From an uncultured Dehalococcoidia bacterium (GTDB taxonomy: Bacteria > Chloroflexota > Dehalococcoidia > Lucifugimonadales > UBA1123): a DNA stretch of 64,000 bases. Positions 44,179-51,930 of the stretch are shown in pieces (the first letter of the stretch is position 1; the number at the start of each line of letters is the position of its first letter). Where the stretch lies: the NCBI GenBank assembly GCA_951812505.1, contig CATOSI010000001.1, forward strand, positions 558,001 through 622,000, written 5' to 3'. Under the pieces are notes generated by a model that searched no databases, was not told where the DNA came from, and saw only the letters and a program-made list of their open reading frames with translations. The position numbers were made by a program, and so were the translations under genes.

Positions 44179-44745
44179 TCAAGCTCCGAATCCTGTGAAC
44201 AGCCACTGCCTGACATGTCTCCCTGCTATCAATCTGTATCCCACGTAGCAAATAACCACTATACCAGCTGCCTCTGCTACAACGTAGAGCAAGTCCGGGT
44301 CAGGTCCCCATTCGTGGATGAAACGCGGACTGAATGTGGAAGCGGGGAAAGGCCATAGAAGTATCCGGTGGCTGTACCACATCATATCCAGAACGAGGTG
44401 TCCCGCAGATGCAAGAGCCAATACAATCGGCCATTGGCGCTTTACCAATGCCGCAAGCGCGACTGCTGCTGCCAGCACCAGAATGGCGAAGACGAGGGTG
44501 TGTCCGTAGTTTCTCAGGCTGTGGCCGACAAGCGTGGGCGAGATGAACAGGGCTAGCGGCTTATCCACGACGTCAGGCAGCACAGAACCGAGGATGAGAG
44601 CACGGTCATCCAGCCGCTCTACCCATGACGGCCTGAAAGTATGAGAACCGGAAGGTGGCCTGACTCGGCGACTCATGTCTGCAATTGCTCGCGGGCCGTA
44701 CTTCGCAATCGCGAGCGTTAAGCCTATGTGCCCGGCGAATATCAT
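44179..44745 (-). CDS. YbcI/DUF457-like membrane-bound metal-dependent hydrolase
   Basis: A 188-aa protein starting MIFAGHIGLTLAIAKYGPRA with AGAGGA 7 bases upstream; the ORF-track start adds 43 residues that do not fit the family. GHIG near the start, HSLRNYGHTLVF and GHLVLDMMWYSH in TM segments supply the conserved His/Asp residues of DUF457-type inner-membrane hydrolases. There are four or more TM helices. The substrate is unknown. It is divergent from the CocE-type gene, with about 100 bases between starts. Confidence 0.75.
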   Translation of the reverse strand: MIFAGHIGLTLAIAKYGPRAIADMSRRVRPPSGSHTFRPSWVERLDDRALILGSVLPDVVDKPLALFISPTLVGHSLRNYGHTLVFAILVLAAAVALAALVKRQWPIVLALASAGHLVLDMMWYSHRILLWPFPASTFSPRFIHEWGPDPDLLYVVAEAAGIVVICYVGYRLIAGRHVRQWLFTGFGA

Positions 44746-44851
44746 CGCGAAATCCTCTTGCGCAGTCGCAGGGTTGCCCGTCCACAGACCCTGTGCTACA
44801 TTCGCATTGCTCTCTGGGGAGAGCGAAAGACCTATGCTATGGAGAGAAAAG

Positions 44852-46597
44852 ATGCCAGGATCGCATTCCGTCACCTTCGATTATAACGTACCTATCCTCA
44901 TGAGAGACGGAATAACCACCTACGCCGATGTATTCAGGCCACAGGTGGAAGGCCCCGTTCCCGCTTTGTTGCAGCGAACTCCATACGACAAGTCCGCGCC
45001 CGCCAGCCGAACTGGGACGCTCGATGCGGTCCGGGCGGCGAGCCACGGATATGCTGTCGTGATCCAGGATGTTAGGGGACGATACTTGTCGGAGGGCGAA
45101 TTCTACACGTTCTTCAACGAGATAAACGATGGCCACGATACCGTTGAGTGGATAGCCTCTCAGCCCTGGTGCAGCGGCAAGGTCGGCATGTTCGGAGTGT
45201 CTTATGTGGGCGCTACCCAGTGGCTCGCGGCTAAGTCCGGCGCGCCCTCACTGGCCGGTATAGCTCCGGGCGTCACTGCCTCCAATTACCAGGAAGGATG
45301 GGCGTGGCAAGGGGGTGCATTCGAGCTTGGATTCAATTTGTCGTGGGGAATAGGTTCGCTGGGGGCCGCCAATTGGGGGAATTTATCCCGACGGCTCCAC
45401 CTGCATGAAGACGACTTTGAACAACTGCTGGCCGCGAAGGACGGGCTGACCGAATGGTTCCAGTATCTACCGATGAAGGACATGCCTCAGTTGAAGGATG
45501 TCGCGCCATACTACTACGACTGGCTGGACCATCCCGAGTACGACGACTACTGGCAGCAGGTGTCTATCGAGGAATCCCACGCGGACATAACAGTGCCTGC
45601 CTACAACTTCGGTGGCTGGTACGACATATTTCTGGGCGGCACGATCAGAAACTACGAACGAATGCGGGACATGGGCGCGACCGACATTGCGCGAAGCGGA
45701 CAGCGACTGACGCTCGGTCCCTGGATACACGGTGGGTCGCCGCCTTCAGTCTCGGGCGAGTACAACTTCGGAACCCGCGCGGGTGGCGCAGCGATAGACC
45801 TCATGGGAGAGATCCTTCGCTTCTACGACCACGTCATACTTGGCGAGGACAACGGATTCGCGGACGACAAGCCGGTACGCGTATTCGTAATGGGCGAGAA
45901 CGCCTGGAGATATGAGGACAACTGGCCGTTGGAACGCGCCGTCGCTGCTGACTATTACCTCCATAGCCGCGGGAAGGCGAATTCGCTCAATGGCGACGGG
46001 GTCCTGAGTCTCGAACAACCCGGAGAAGAACCGCCGGACGCCTACGTGTACAACCCCATAGATCCTGTGCCCACCGTGGGCGGCGGACTGTGCTGCGACC
46101 CTGCGTTCATGGCGAACGGAGCCTACGACCAACGCTGGGTGGAGGCAAGGGACGATGTTCTCGTCTATACGACACCGCCATTGTCAGAGGACACCGAAGT
46201 GACCGGCTGGGTGAAGGTAACACTATTCGCCGCAAGCAGCGCATCCGACACGGACTTTACCGCCAAGCTTGTTGACGTCGAGCCATCGGGCTACGCGAGG
46301 AACCTCACGGATGGAATTGTGCGGGCACGCTATAAGAATCCGCGCCAACCGGCATCCCTGATACAGCCCGGAGCGATCAACGAGTACGAGATAGATCTGT
46401 GGGCAACCTCAAACCTGTTCAAGAAGGGACACAGGATACGCGTAGAGATATCGAGCTCGAATTTCCCGAGATTCGACCGAAATATGAACACGGGAGAAGA
46501 GATCGGCTCGGATTTCGCATTCGTGCCTGCCATGCAGACCGTGTATCACACGTCCGAGTATCCTTCGCGTCTCACGCTGCCGGTAGTGCCCAGGTAG
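44852..46597 (+). CDS. CocE/NonD-family (S15) alpha/beta hydrolase
   Basis: A 581-aa hydrolase; start at 44852 (MPGSHSVTFDYNVPI) after GGAGAGAAAAG, as the ORF-track start adds 59 residues of unlike sequence. The nucleophile elbow is GMFGVSYVGATQW, with the acid in an NFGGWYDIFLGGT-type loop and His in LGPWIHGGSP. A C-terminal jelly-roll domain (TEVTGWVKVTLFAASSASDTD) is typical of X-Pro dipeptidyl peptidase-like and cocaine esterase-type enzymes. It cleaves esters or amides; no signal peptide is present. It converges on an alpha/beta hydrolase gene 4 bases away. Confidence 0.85.
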   Translation: MPGSHSVTFDYNVPILMRDGITTYADVFRPQVEGPVPALLQRTPYDKSAPASRTGTLDAVRAASHGYAVVIQDVRGRYLSEGEFYTFFNEINDGHDTVEWIASQPWCSGKVGMFGVSYVGATQWLAAKSGAPSLAGIAPGVTASNYQEGWAWQGGAFELGFNLSWGIGSLGAANWGNLSRRLHLHEDDFEQLLAAKDGLTEWFQYLPMKDMPQLKDVAPYYYDWLDHPEYDDYWQQVSIEESHADITVPAYNFGGWYDIFLGGTIRNYERMRDMGATDIARSGQRLTLGPWIHGGSPPSVSGEYNFGTRAGGAAIDLMGEILRFYDHVILGEDNGFADDKPVRVFVMGENAWRYEDNWPLERAVAADYYLHSRGKANSLNGDGVLSLEQPGEEPPDAYVYNPIDPVPTVGGGLCCDPAFMANGAYDQRWVEARDDVLVYTTPPLSEDTEVTGWVKVTLFAASSASDTDFTAKLVDVEPSGYARNLTDGIVRARYKNPRQPASLIQPGAINEYEIDLWATSNLFKKGHRIRVEISSSNFPRFDRNMNTGEEIGSDFAFVPAMQTVYHTSEYPSRLTLPVVPR

Positions 46598-46601
46598 CAG
46601 A

Positions 46602-47390
46602 TCAAGAGAGGAACTCGGTCACGGTCTTGGCGAACTCCGCAGAGTGTTCGTGAGGGAACATGTGGCCGGAGTTGGGCATTGTGACCGACTTGGAGCCAGC
46701 GATGCGCGAGGTCAGCATTTCCGAGTAGGCCGAGGGCACTATCTGGTCGCGGTCGCCAACTATGACGAGGGTCGGGTTCTTGATGCGGCGGGCGCGGCGG
46801 ATTAGGCCCTTGTCCGGTATGGGCCACAGGAACTTGCCGACGGCGTTTAGGGACTGCACCCGGTGAATGATCTGCCAACCAAGTTCCTCGTCGTCTTTGG
46901 GAGTGGGATAGATGCTATGTGCCACGTCGGATTCCGCGTCGGCAAATAGCGCCTGGCGCATCTCTGTGATCGGCGTGGTGTTATAGTCGCGACCGGGGTT
47001 GTCGTCCTGCCAGAGTCCGGCCGGCGCGGCGAGGACTATCTTTCCTAAGTTGTATGAGCAGATCACTGCCATTTCAGCCGCGACCATCGCGCCTGAGTAG
47101 TGTCCTACCACGTGAGGGCTTTCAAGTCCGAGCGCCTCGATAAGATCGTCGTGATACAGCGTAAGGTCGAGAAGGTCTTCGATGTGGTCAAGGCCACTGT
47201 CTCCTTCGAATCCCGGGTGCAGCGGGGCATATACTGTGAAACTCTGGGAGAGTAGGTCCAGGAATTCGGGCCAGCCGTCGTATCCGAAAGCGCCGTGAAG
47301 GTAGAGTAGTGGATCGCCCTCTCCGGCTTTCAGATACTTGGTGGTTATCGGCCCGACCTGGACCGTAAGTTGCTCTGGGGTTTTGGTCAT
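46602..47390 (-). CDS. Alpha/beta hydrolase-fold protein with atypical nucleophile elbow
   Basis: A 262-aa protein with the alpha/beta hydrolase layout: YLHGAFGYDGW (oxyanion loop), VVGHYSGAMVAAE (elbow), VIVGDRDQIVPSAY (acid) and PNSGHMFPHEHSAEF (His). In the usual G-x-S-x-G-G elbow, Ser is third; here an ungapped reading puts Tyr there and Ser one place later. It may still use that Ser, or act as a non-hydrolytic member. A minus-strand luciferase-like gene lies 181 bases upstream, separated by palindromic repeats. Confidence 0.8.
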   Translation of the reverse strand: MTKTPEQLTVQVGPITTKYLKAGEGDPLLYLHGAFGYDGWPEFLDLLSQSFTVYAPLHPGFEGDSGLDHIEDLLDLTLYHDDLIEALGLESPHVVGHYSGAMVAAEMAVICSYNLGKIVLAAPAGLWQDDNPGRDYNTTPITEMRQALFADAESDVAHSIYPTPKDDEELGWQIIHRVQSLNAVGKFLWPIPDKGLIRRARRIKNPTLVIVGDRDQIVPSAYSEMLTSRIAGSKSVTMPNSGHMFPHEHSAEFAKTVTEFLS

Positions 47391-47455
47391 TTCGTCTTCC
47401 TGTTGATTTGTCGAGGATGTAATTCTGGATGGGCGCTTAGGGGAATCACCCCCAT

Positions 47456-47507
47456 CCCCGTATCAAGTACGGGGCGGGCTCTAACCTTCCCCCATCGAGG
47501 GGGAAGG
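47456..47507. repeat. Double palindrome, interspersed-repeat type
   Basis: CCCCG-N9-CGGGG (47456-47474) and CCTTCCCCC-ATCGA-GGGGGAAGG (47485-47507) lie side by side in the 181-bp gap. Neither has a T-tract on the strand of the upstream gene, so they look like a REP-type repeat rather than a terminator. Only one copy is in the window. Confidence 0.6.
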
Positions 47508-47571
47508 AATTTTGGCTACCCTTATCAGCCCGTCAAGGCAGAGGGAGTTTTGGTCTTCAGAGTGGCTTGGT

Positions 47572-48801
47572 TCAGGCGACGGGAGCGGGTTCGGCGCGTT
47601 CGGACTCGGCTGCCGGCTGCGGCCACCAGCGGTCTTCGTACTCGTCCCACATGTCTTCGAGATATGGCTTGACCTGCGTGGCGAACAACTCGGTGTTCTT
47701 CATAGTCAGGTCCTTGGGCATGGAGCCGATCTGGAGAAGGGTCATAAGATGCCCGACTCTCAACCCCTCCACAGCGTTGCGGAGCTGCTCTATCACGGTC
47801 TTCGGACTGCCCGCTATGACATAGCCCTGCTCAACGTAGTCCTCCCAGGTCAGGCGCTGCCTGAACCTGCTGGCGGCGGCTCCGACCTGCTGAACGGCGC
47901 CGGACTTGATCGTGCGGATTGTGCGGTAACCGGGCGCCTCGGCGAAGCCCTCGTACACGTGCAGGCACTTCTTGTAGAAGTAGTCAACGTGCTCTGCGTA
48001 CAGTTCCTTGGCTTTCTCGTCCGTTTCCGCGACGCAGACAAGCTGTAGGAATCCGGCGCGGTAGGGATTGTCGTCAACGCCAAGCCGCTCCATCTCCTTC
48101 CAGAAGCCGTCCATGACCTGTATGCCGCGCTTGTAGCCGAAGTAACTCAAGTAGCAGTAAACGTAGTCCATACGCGCGGTCCACTCCCACGTCTCGACGC
48201 TGCCCCCGCCCGGTATCCAGACCGGAGGATGTGGGTCCTGGAGAGGGCGAGGCCAGATGTTCACGTAGCGAACCTGGTTGTGCTTGCCGTTGAACGCGAA
48301 TGGTTCGGGTTCTGTCCACGCCTTCATCACGAGGTCGTGCGCCTCGTAATACTTCTCTCGGAGGCTGGCGGGGGTCGCGCCGTAGGCGTAGTTGGTGTCC
48401 ATGGACGTGCCAACCGGGAATCCCGCTACCAGCCTGCCGCCGCTGATGCAGTCCAGCATCGCGAACTCCTCCGCTACGCGGAGGGGCGGATTGTACAGCG
48501 CAAGGCTATTGCCGAGAACGACTATCGCGGCGTCCTTGGTGCGGCGCGTCAGCGTAGCGGCGGTGATATTGGGCGACGGCATGATGCCGTAGGCATTGTT
48601 GTGGTGCTCGTTGATGCAGATGCCGTCGAACCCGACCTGGTCTGCGAATTCCAGTTCGTCCAGATACTCGTTGTAGAGTTGGTTCGCCTTGACCGGATCG
48701 AACAGGTGGCTGGGCACGTCCACCCAGACGCTGCGGTACTTCTCCTCGAAATCTTCGGGCAGATAGCGGTAGGGCATGAGGTGGAACCAGCAGAGTTTCA
48801 T
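47572..48801 (-). CDS. Luciferase-like (LLM) monooxygenase
   Basis: A 409-aa flavin-dependent enzyme of the bacterial luciferase superfamily. FDGICINEHHNNAYGIMPSPN near residue 60 is the conserved His-rich segment of luciferase-type monooxygenases, followed by NPPLRVAEEFAMLDCISGGRL and HPPVWIPGGGSVETWEW. It is longer than the 25352 paralogue and belongs to the FMN/FMNH2 monooxygenase side of the family. Substrate is not known. An array and an IS element lie upstream. Confidence 0.85.
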   Translation of the reverse strand: MKLCWFHLMPYRYLPEDFEEKYRSVWVDVPSHLFDPVKANQLYNEYLDELEFADQVGFDGICINEHHNNAYGIMPSPNITAATLTRRTKDAAIVVLGNSLALYNPPLRVAEEFAMLDCISGGRLVAGFPVGTSMDTNYAYGATPASLREKYYEAHDLVMKAWTEPEPFAFNGKHNQVRYVNIWPRPLQDPHPPVWIPGGGSVETWEWTARMDYVYCYLSYFGYKRGIQVMDGFWKEMERLGVDDNPYRAGFLQLVCVAETDEKAKELYAEHVDYFYKKCLHVYEGFAEAPGYRTIRTIKSGAVQQVGAAASRFRQRLTWEDYVEQGYVIAGSPKTVIEQLRNAVEGLRVGHLMTLLQIGSMPKDLTMKNTELFATQVKPYLEDMWDEYEDRWWPQPAAESERAEPAPVA

Positions 48802-48903
48802 TTGGGCGACTCCCGTCTTTAGTTATTAGTGGTCAGTTATTGGTTTTCAGCTACGCTGATGTCCTTATGAGTCGGAGACTTTCGTCGGACGATTCCGGCA
48901 AGT

Positions 48904-48992
48904 CCATAAATTTCGATTTATAATTGCTCTGGTGGGAACAGGTGGCTTAACTGGTGAGGAACAGGTGAAAAGGTCACCTGAGTTTCACCTGA
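48904..48992. repeat. Phased hexamer array, locus D (left part; right part at 49875-49890)
   Basis: CATAAAT-TTCG-ATTTAT opens the locus. CTGGTG, CAGGTG, CTGGTG and CAGGTG follow at 48929, 48939, 48951 and 48962 (10, 12, 11 bp apart). Inverted CACCTG lies at 48975 and 48986, 11 bp apart. With the IS and one TGA removed, GACCTG (49881) falls 10 bp after the last copy. The IS therefore inserted inside the inverted half of the array. Confidence 0.8.
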
Positions 48993-49013
48993 GAGGGTGT
49001 CTGAGAAGTCATT

Positions 49014-49463
49014 TCAGGTAGGATGCGCCAGTCTGCGAAGCATCAGTCTGATCATAGCAGCGTACACGAACGACTCTTCAGTCTCAGGCAAGTATTCATA
49101 GTCCTTAGACAGTCTGCGGTTACGTACCAGCCATGCGAATGTGCGCTCCACAACCCAGCGCCGCGGCAACACTACAAATCCCTTCGGACGAGTTGGAGGC
49201 TCCTGGTCACCTACCACCCATACCCTGCCAGACCAAGTATGTCTCACAACCTCCAAGTCCCAGCCCAGCGTGGTTCTCATCCACTCCTTAAGTCCGCGAT
49301 ATGCGTAGTCCGCCCACACTTTCCTCATCCTCGGAAACCGACTGCTCAGACCGTCCAGCACCATCTTGGATCCCGCGCTATCGCTTATTCCAGCCTCATG
49401 CACCTTCACCTTCAGTACCAACCCTTCAGTATCCACAAGTATATGACGCTTCCTGCCGTTCAC
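49014..49463 (-). CDS. IS5-family transposase, C-terminal ORF
   Basis: This ORF carries [19 protein letters not shown], the second catalytic Asp in [10 protein letters not shown] and the Glu in [23 protein letters not shown]. It lacks the first Asp, which is in the upstream ORF. The listed GTG start is probably not used alone; a -1 shift from the upstream ORF at AAAGGGGGGC restores the family sequence [17 protein letters not shown]. Confidence 0.9.
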   Translation of the reverse strand: MNGRKRHILVDTEGLVLKVKVHEAGISDSAGSKMVLDGLSSRFPRMRKVWADYAYRGLKEWMRTTLGWDLEVVRHTWSGRVWVVGDQEPPTRPKGFVVLPRRWVVERTFAWLVRNRRLSKDYEYLPETEESFVYAAMIRLMLRRLAHPT

Positions 49464-49840
49464 CTTCTTGCCGCCATCGTAGCTGCGTAAGCCCCCCTTT
49501 CACTCGTCTTCGCCGACTGCGAGTCTATCGCACCCGCGCTCGGTGTGGGCCAACGTCCCTGTGTTACCCTGACTCGCTCGCGCAATGCCTCGTTCATGTC
49601 CTCCCACACACCTACCATTCGCCATGCTCTGAAATAGTGATAGACGGTCTTCCATGGCGGAAGGTCATGTGGGAGCATCCGCCATGGTATCCCACCTCTG
49701 AGAACGTAGAAGATGGCGTTGATGATCTCGCGCATATCTACTGAGCGCGGTCGTCCACCCGCTCTGGCTTTCGGAACCAACGGCTTGAGGATGGCCCATT
49801 CGGTGTCTGTCAGGTCCGTAGGATACGGTTTACGCTTCAT
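49460..49840 (-). CDS. IS5-family transposase, N-terminal ORF
   Basis: A 126-aa ORF starting [17 protein letters not shown], with [20 protein letters not shown] and the first catalytic Asp in [14 protein letters not shown]. In the zero frame it ends soon after the G-run with a non-family tail. A -1 slip on AAAGGGGGGC joins it to the C-terminal ORF and gives a full transposase of about 275 aa. Confidence 0.9.
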   Translation of the reverse strand: MKRKPYPTDLTDTEWAILKPLVPKARAGGRPRSVDMREIINAIFYVLRGGIPWRMLPHDLPPWKTVYHYFRAWRMVGVWEDMNEALRERVRVTQGRWPTPSAGAIDSQSAKTSERGAYAATMAARR

Positions 49841-49967
49841 AATGAGACGATCTTAACACTTCTCAGACACCCTCTGAGATGACCTGAGTTTAGCTACATA
49901 AAAAATTTTCTTTGGTCGGATGATCCACCATGTATAACCTTCTGTTTATGTATTAGACAGCAATTTT

Positions 49968-51104
49968 TCATGCCGATATTGTAGCATGGAACGGGGATGG
50001 GTGTATAGCGTTATGGGAAACTGGACGCGGTTCTGAGTTCGGGTTCTGAGGGTGATTACATCCGAGCGTGGATTGCCGGTCGGATGGGGCGATCTCGAAC
50101 AGAGTGAAGTCGCCTTCGGTTTTGGGCGCGAGGCCGATGTCCTCCATTCGAGTCCGAATGACCCTGTGGGATTCGGGGGCGTCGTCCATGCCGATGAAGC
50201 GGCGACCCAGTTTTGCCGCCTCTACAAGTGTAGTCCCACTTCCGGCGTAGCAGTCGAGTACGGTATCGCCCGGATTCGAGGAGGTGAGTATGACGCGCTC
50301 GATCATGGCGGCGTTCTTCTCGGTGGGATAGAGAGGACGCTGCGGGTCCTTGTATTCCCAGACGTCCTGGGGCATCTTGCCCTTGGTTTGGTCAGCGTAG
50401 TTGATCTTGCGTGGGTTGCCGGTGGCGCTCCAGTGGATGAGGCCGGCGTCGTCAAGTTCTTGTAGTCTTTCAGGTGGGTAGCGCCAGTGACGACCGCGCG
50501 GAGGCCTGACGCCTCGCCAGCGTTGTCCGGTCGGGCCGTCGCGGGTTATGCCTGGGGCGTGCAGGGGGGTCGTGGTGTAGCGGCGACCGTCGGCGTCAAC
50601 GCGTGGATAGAGCCTTTTCAGGTCGTCCTCGCTGAGCGGAGTTCGCTGGGGGTTCCAGGTTATCCGGCTTGGGGAGACGGAGTAGAAGAGGATCGTGTCC
50701 TTGATGTTGCCGTAGGAATACCGATCAAAATTCTTGGGGTTGCTCTTTATACGGGTGATGCTATTGCGAAAGTTTCGAGGGCCGAATACTTTGTCCATGA
50801 GGAAGCGGACGTGGTGTTCCATGTTGATGTCAATGTGGACGTATATCGAGCCGGTGGGAGACATCACCTTGCGAATGGCAAGCAAGCGCAGTCGCAGTGC
50901 GTCGAGATATTCGGAGCCGAGCGTGGTGTCTGAGTAGGCGAGCCTGCCGGACGCGCTGATCGTGTTGGCGCGGTCGGTGTCAACCAGAAACTCGTTATTC
51001 GTCGCAAACGGTGGATCAATGTAAACAAGATCAACGGTTATGCCGCGCTGGGTGAGCAGGCGCAGGCCGGCGAGGTTGTCGGCTGGGTAGAAGAGGTGCT
51101 GCAT
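49968..51104 (-). CDS. Site-specific DNA methyltransferase (beta-type, N4-C or N6-A)
   Basis: A 378-aa methyltransferase. Catalytic motif IV DLVYIDPPFATNNEF lies near residue 30, and the AdoMet motif I VLDCYAGSGTT lies near residue 300, so motif order is that of the beta class (M.MboII/CcrM-like). The target-recognition region is between them (GVRPPRGRHWRYPPERL). DPPF leaves the methylated base open (N6-adenine or N4-cytosine). No restriction endonuclease is adjacent. It starts 3 bases after the DUF2283-like gene on the same strand, so it belongs to the small accessory operon. Confidence 0.85.
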   Translation of the reverse strand: MQHLFYPADNLAGLRLLTQRGITVDLVYIDPPFATNNEFLVDTDRANTISASGRLAYSDTTLGSEYLDALRLRLLAIRKVMSPTGSIYVHIDINMEHHVRFLMDKVFGPRNFRNSITRIKSNPKNFDRYSYGNIKDTILFYSVSPSRITWNPQRTPLSEDDLKRLYPRVDADGRRYTTTPLHAPGITRDGPTGQRWRGVRPPRGRHWRYPPERLQELDDAGLIHWSATGNPRKINYADQTKGKMPQDVWEYKDPQRPLYPTEKNAAMIERVILTSSNPGDTVLDCYAGSGTTLVEAAKLGRRFIGMDDAPESHRVIRTRMEDIGLAPKTEGDFTLFEIAPSDRQSTLGCNHPQNPNSEPRPVSHNAIHPSPFHATISA

Positions 51105-51107
51105 TGG

Positions 51108-51506
51108 CTAATCGGCGTTGACCAGTTCGGGGGACAGTTTTTCGGACACCTTTGCCAGATGGACGCTTGCCCGCCTTATGGCAACGCCTATGGGATCTCG
51201 ATAACCGTCAGGTTCGTATTCGTCCACGTGCCAGTACGCAACCAGGTCTCCATTCTCGGTGATGAGTTCGGGGTCGGTGGCCGTCTTGCCCATTGTCAAG
51301 ATGTCGGCCTCGGCGTCGTATCCTCTATTGCCCAACGGGAGATACGCCGATATTCCCAGCACCTCGACGCCTACTATCTCGTGGCCGTCCTCAGTAGCGA
51401 GGTCGAGCGCTACGCCGGGGTCGTCGAGAAGAGAGGCGGAAACGGCGCTGGGAGTTTGTGTGATAAGGCGTAGATAGTCATCTTCACGACTGTGTCTGAT
51501 TCTCAT
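51108..51506 (-). CDS. Tandem DUF2283-like protein (possible antitoxin)
   Basis: A 132-aa protein, start taken at MRIRHSREDDYLRL, the family-like N-terminus; the ORF-track start is 11 residues longer. Two similar halves resemble DUF2283: first RHSREDDYLRLI with GVALDLATEDGHEIVGVEVLG, then NRGYDAEADILTMG with LVAYWHVDE. DUF2283 genes often neighbour DUF4258 genes, a pairing suspected to be toxin-antitoxin. Here the preceding gene overlaps it by 23 bases. The function is not proven for either. Confidence 0.5.
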   Translation of the reverse strand: MRIRHSREDDYLRLITQTPSAVSASLLDDPGVALDLATEDGHEIVGVEVLGISAYLPLGNRGYDAEADILTMGKTATDPELITENGDLVAYWHVDEYEPDGYRDPIGVAIRRASVHLAKVSEKLSPELVNAD

Positions 51507-51837
51507 TTCGTATCTCCAAGTTTTCGTAACGCATTTCAAAGTAGTCGCGGTTGCCCCTGTTCCAATGACCTGTCGCCGTTCTATCCAGAAAGGCCGTGAC
51601 GATTCGCACGTCGTCCAGCGAGACCGCTACATTCACCATCTTATCGAGTCCAGTCACGAATGCCAGATAACCCCAACTCCGCGTCCCTCTGCTATCAGTG
51701 TAAATGCCGCGAATCAACCAGTTATCGAGCACCTGCTGTACTCGTGTCGCAGTGATGCCAGGGCGTGGCGCGTTTCGGAAATGCTCAGTAAGCCTTCTGG
51801 TCCGACCTCCTGCTGTTATCTCACGCGGCAGTCTCAT
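51484..51837 (-). CDS. Small DUF4258-like protein (possible toxin)
   Basis: A 117-aa basic protein. A predicted N-terminal helix with ITATRVQQVLDNWLIRG is followed by beta strands SWGYLAFVTGLDKMVNVAVSL and RIVTAFLDR. This helix plus curved-sheet plan resembles DUF4258/RelE-like small RNases, but no strict motif is seen. It overlaps the DUF2283-like gene by 23 bases, and its ATG overlaps the stop of a HEPN-like fragment (ATGA). I call it by layout and context, not by a clear family match. Confidence 0.4.
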   Translation of the reverse strand: MRLPREITAGGRTRRLTEHFRNAPRPGITATRVQQVLDNWLIRGIYTDSRGTRSWGYLAFVTGLDKMVNVAVSLDDVRIVTAFLDRTATGHWNRGNRDYFEMRYENLEIRNENQTQS

Positions 51838-51908
51838 ATAGAATGTAGTTGCGCCCTAGACTGGATGATGAATTCGCGACTAACTTCCGGATGAGTTTCG
51901 GTGAGCAA
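51834..51908 (-). pseudogene. N-terminal fragment of a second HEPN-like gene, coupled to the toxin-like gene
   Basis: This 24-codon frame reads LLTETHPEVSREFIIQSRAQ, closely similar to the first 20 or so residues of the 51931-52284 protein (LAQTHLKVSRNFLVHAREQ), and uses the same TTG. It ends at a TGA overlapping the next gene's ATG. GGAG lies about 8 bases before the TTG. It is either a remnant of a duplicated gene or a retained short peptide that couples translation of the toxin-like gene. Confidence 0.6.
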
Positions 51909-51930
51909 TGTAATGGCTCCGGCCTGTGTC

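Larger units (their letters stand above)
48993..49874 (-). mobile_element. IS5-family insertion sequence (882 bp, frameshifted two-ORF transposase)
   Basis: Both ends read GAGGGTGTCTGAGAAGT inward, 17-bp perfect inverted repeats. TGA is duplicated on either side (48990-48992 and 49875-49877), matching the TNA target duplications of IS427/IS1031-type IS5 elements. Two overlapping ORFs on the minus strand supply the DDE transposase. The element looks intact and recent. Confidence 0.93.

Noticed and set aside
47485-47507. Hairpin CCTTCCCCC/GGGGGAAGG as terminator of the luciferase-like gene
   Set aside because: No T-tract follows on the minus strand, and a second palindrome lies beside it; an interspersed repeat fits better.
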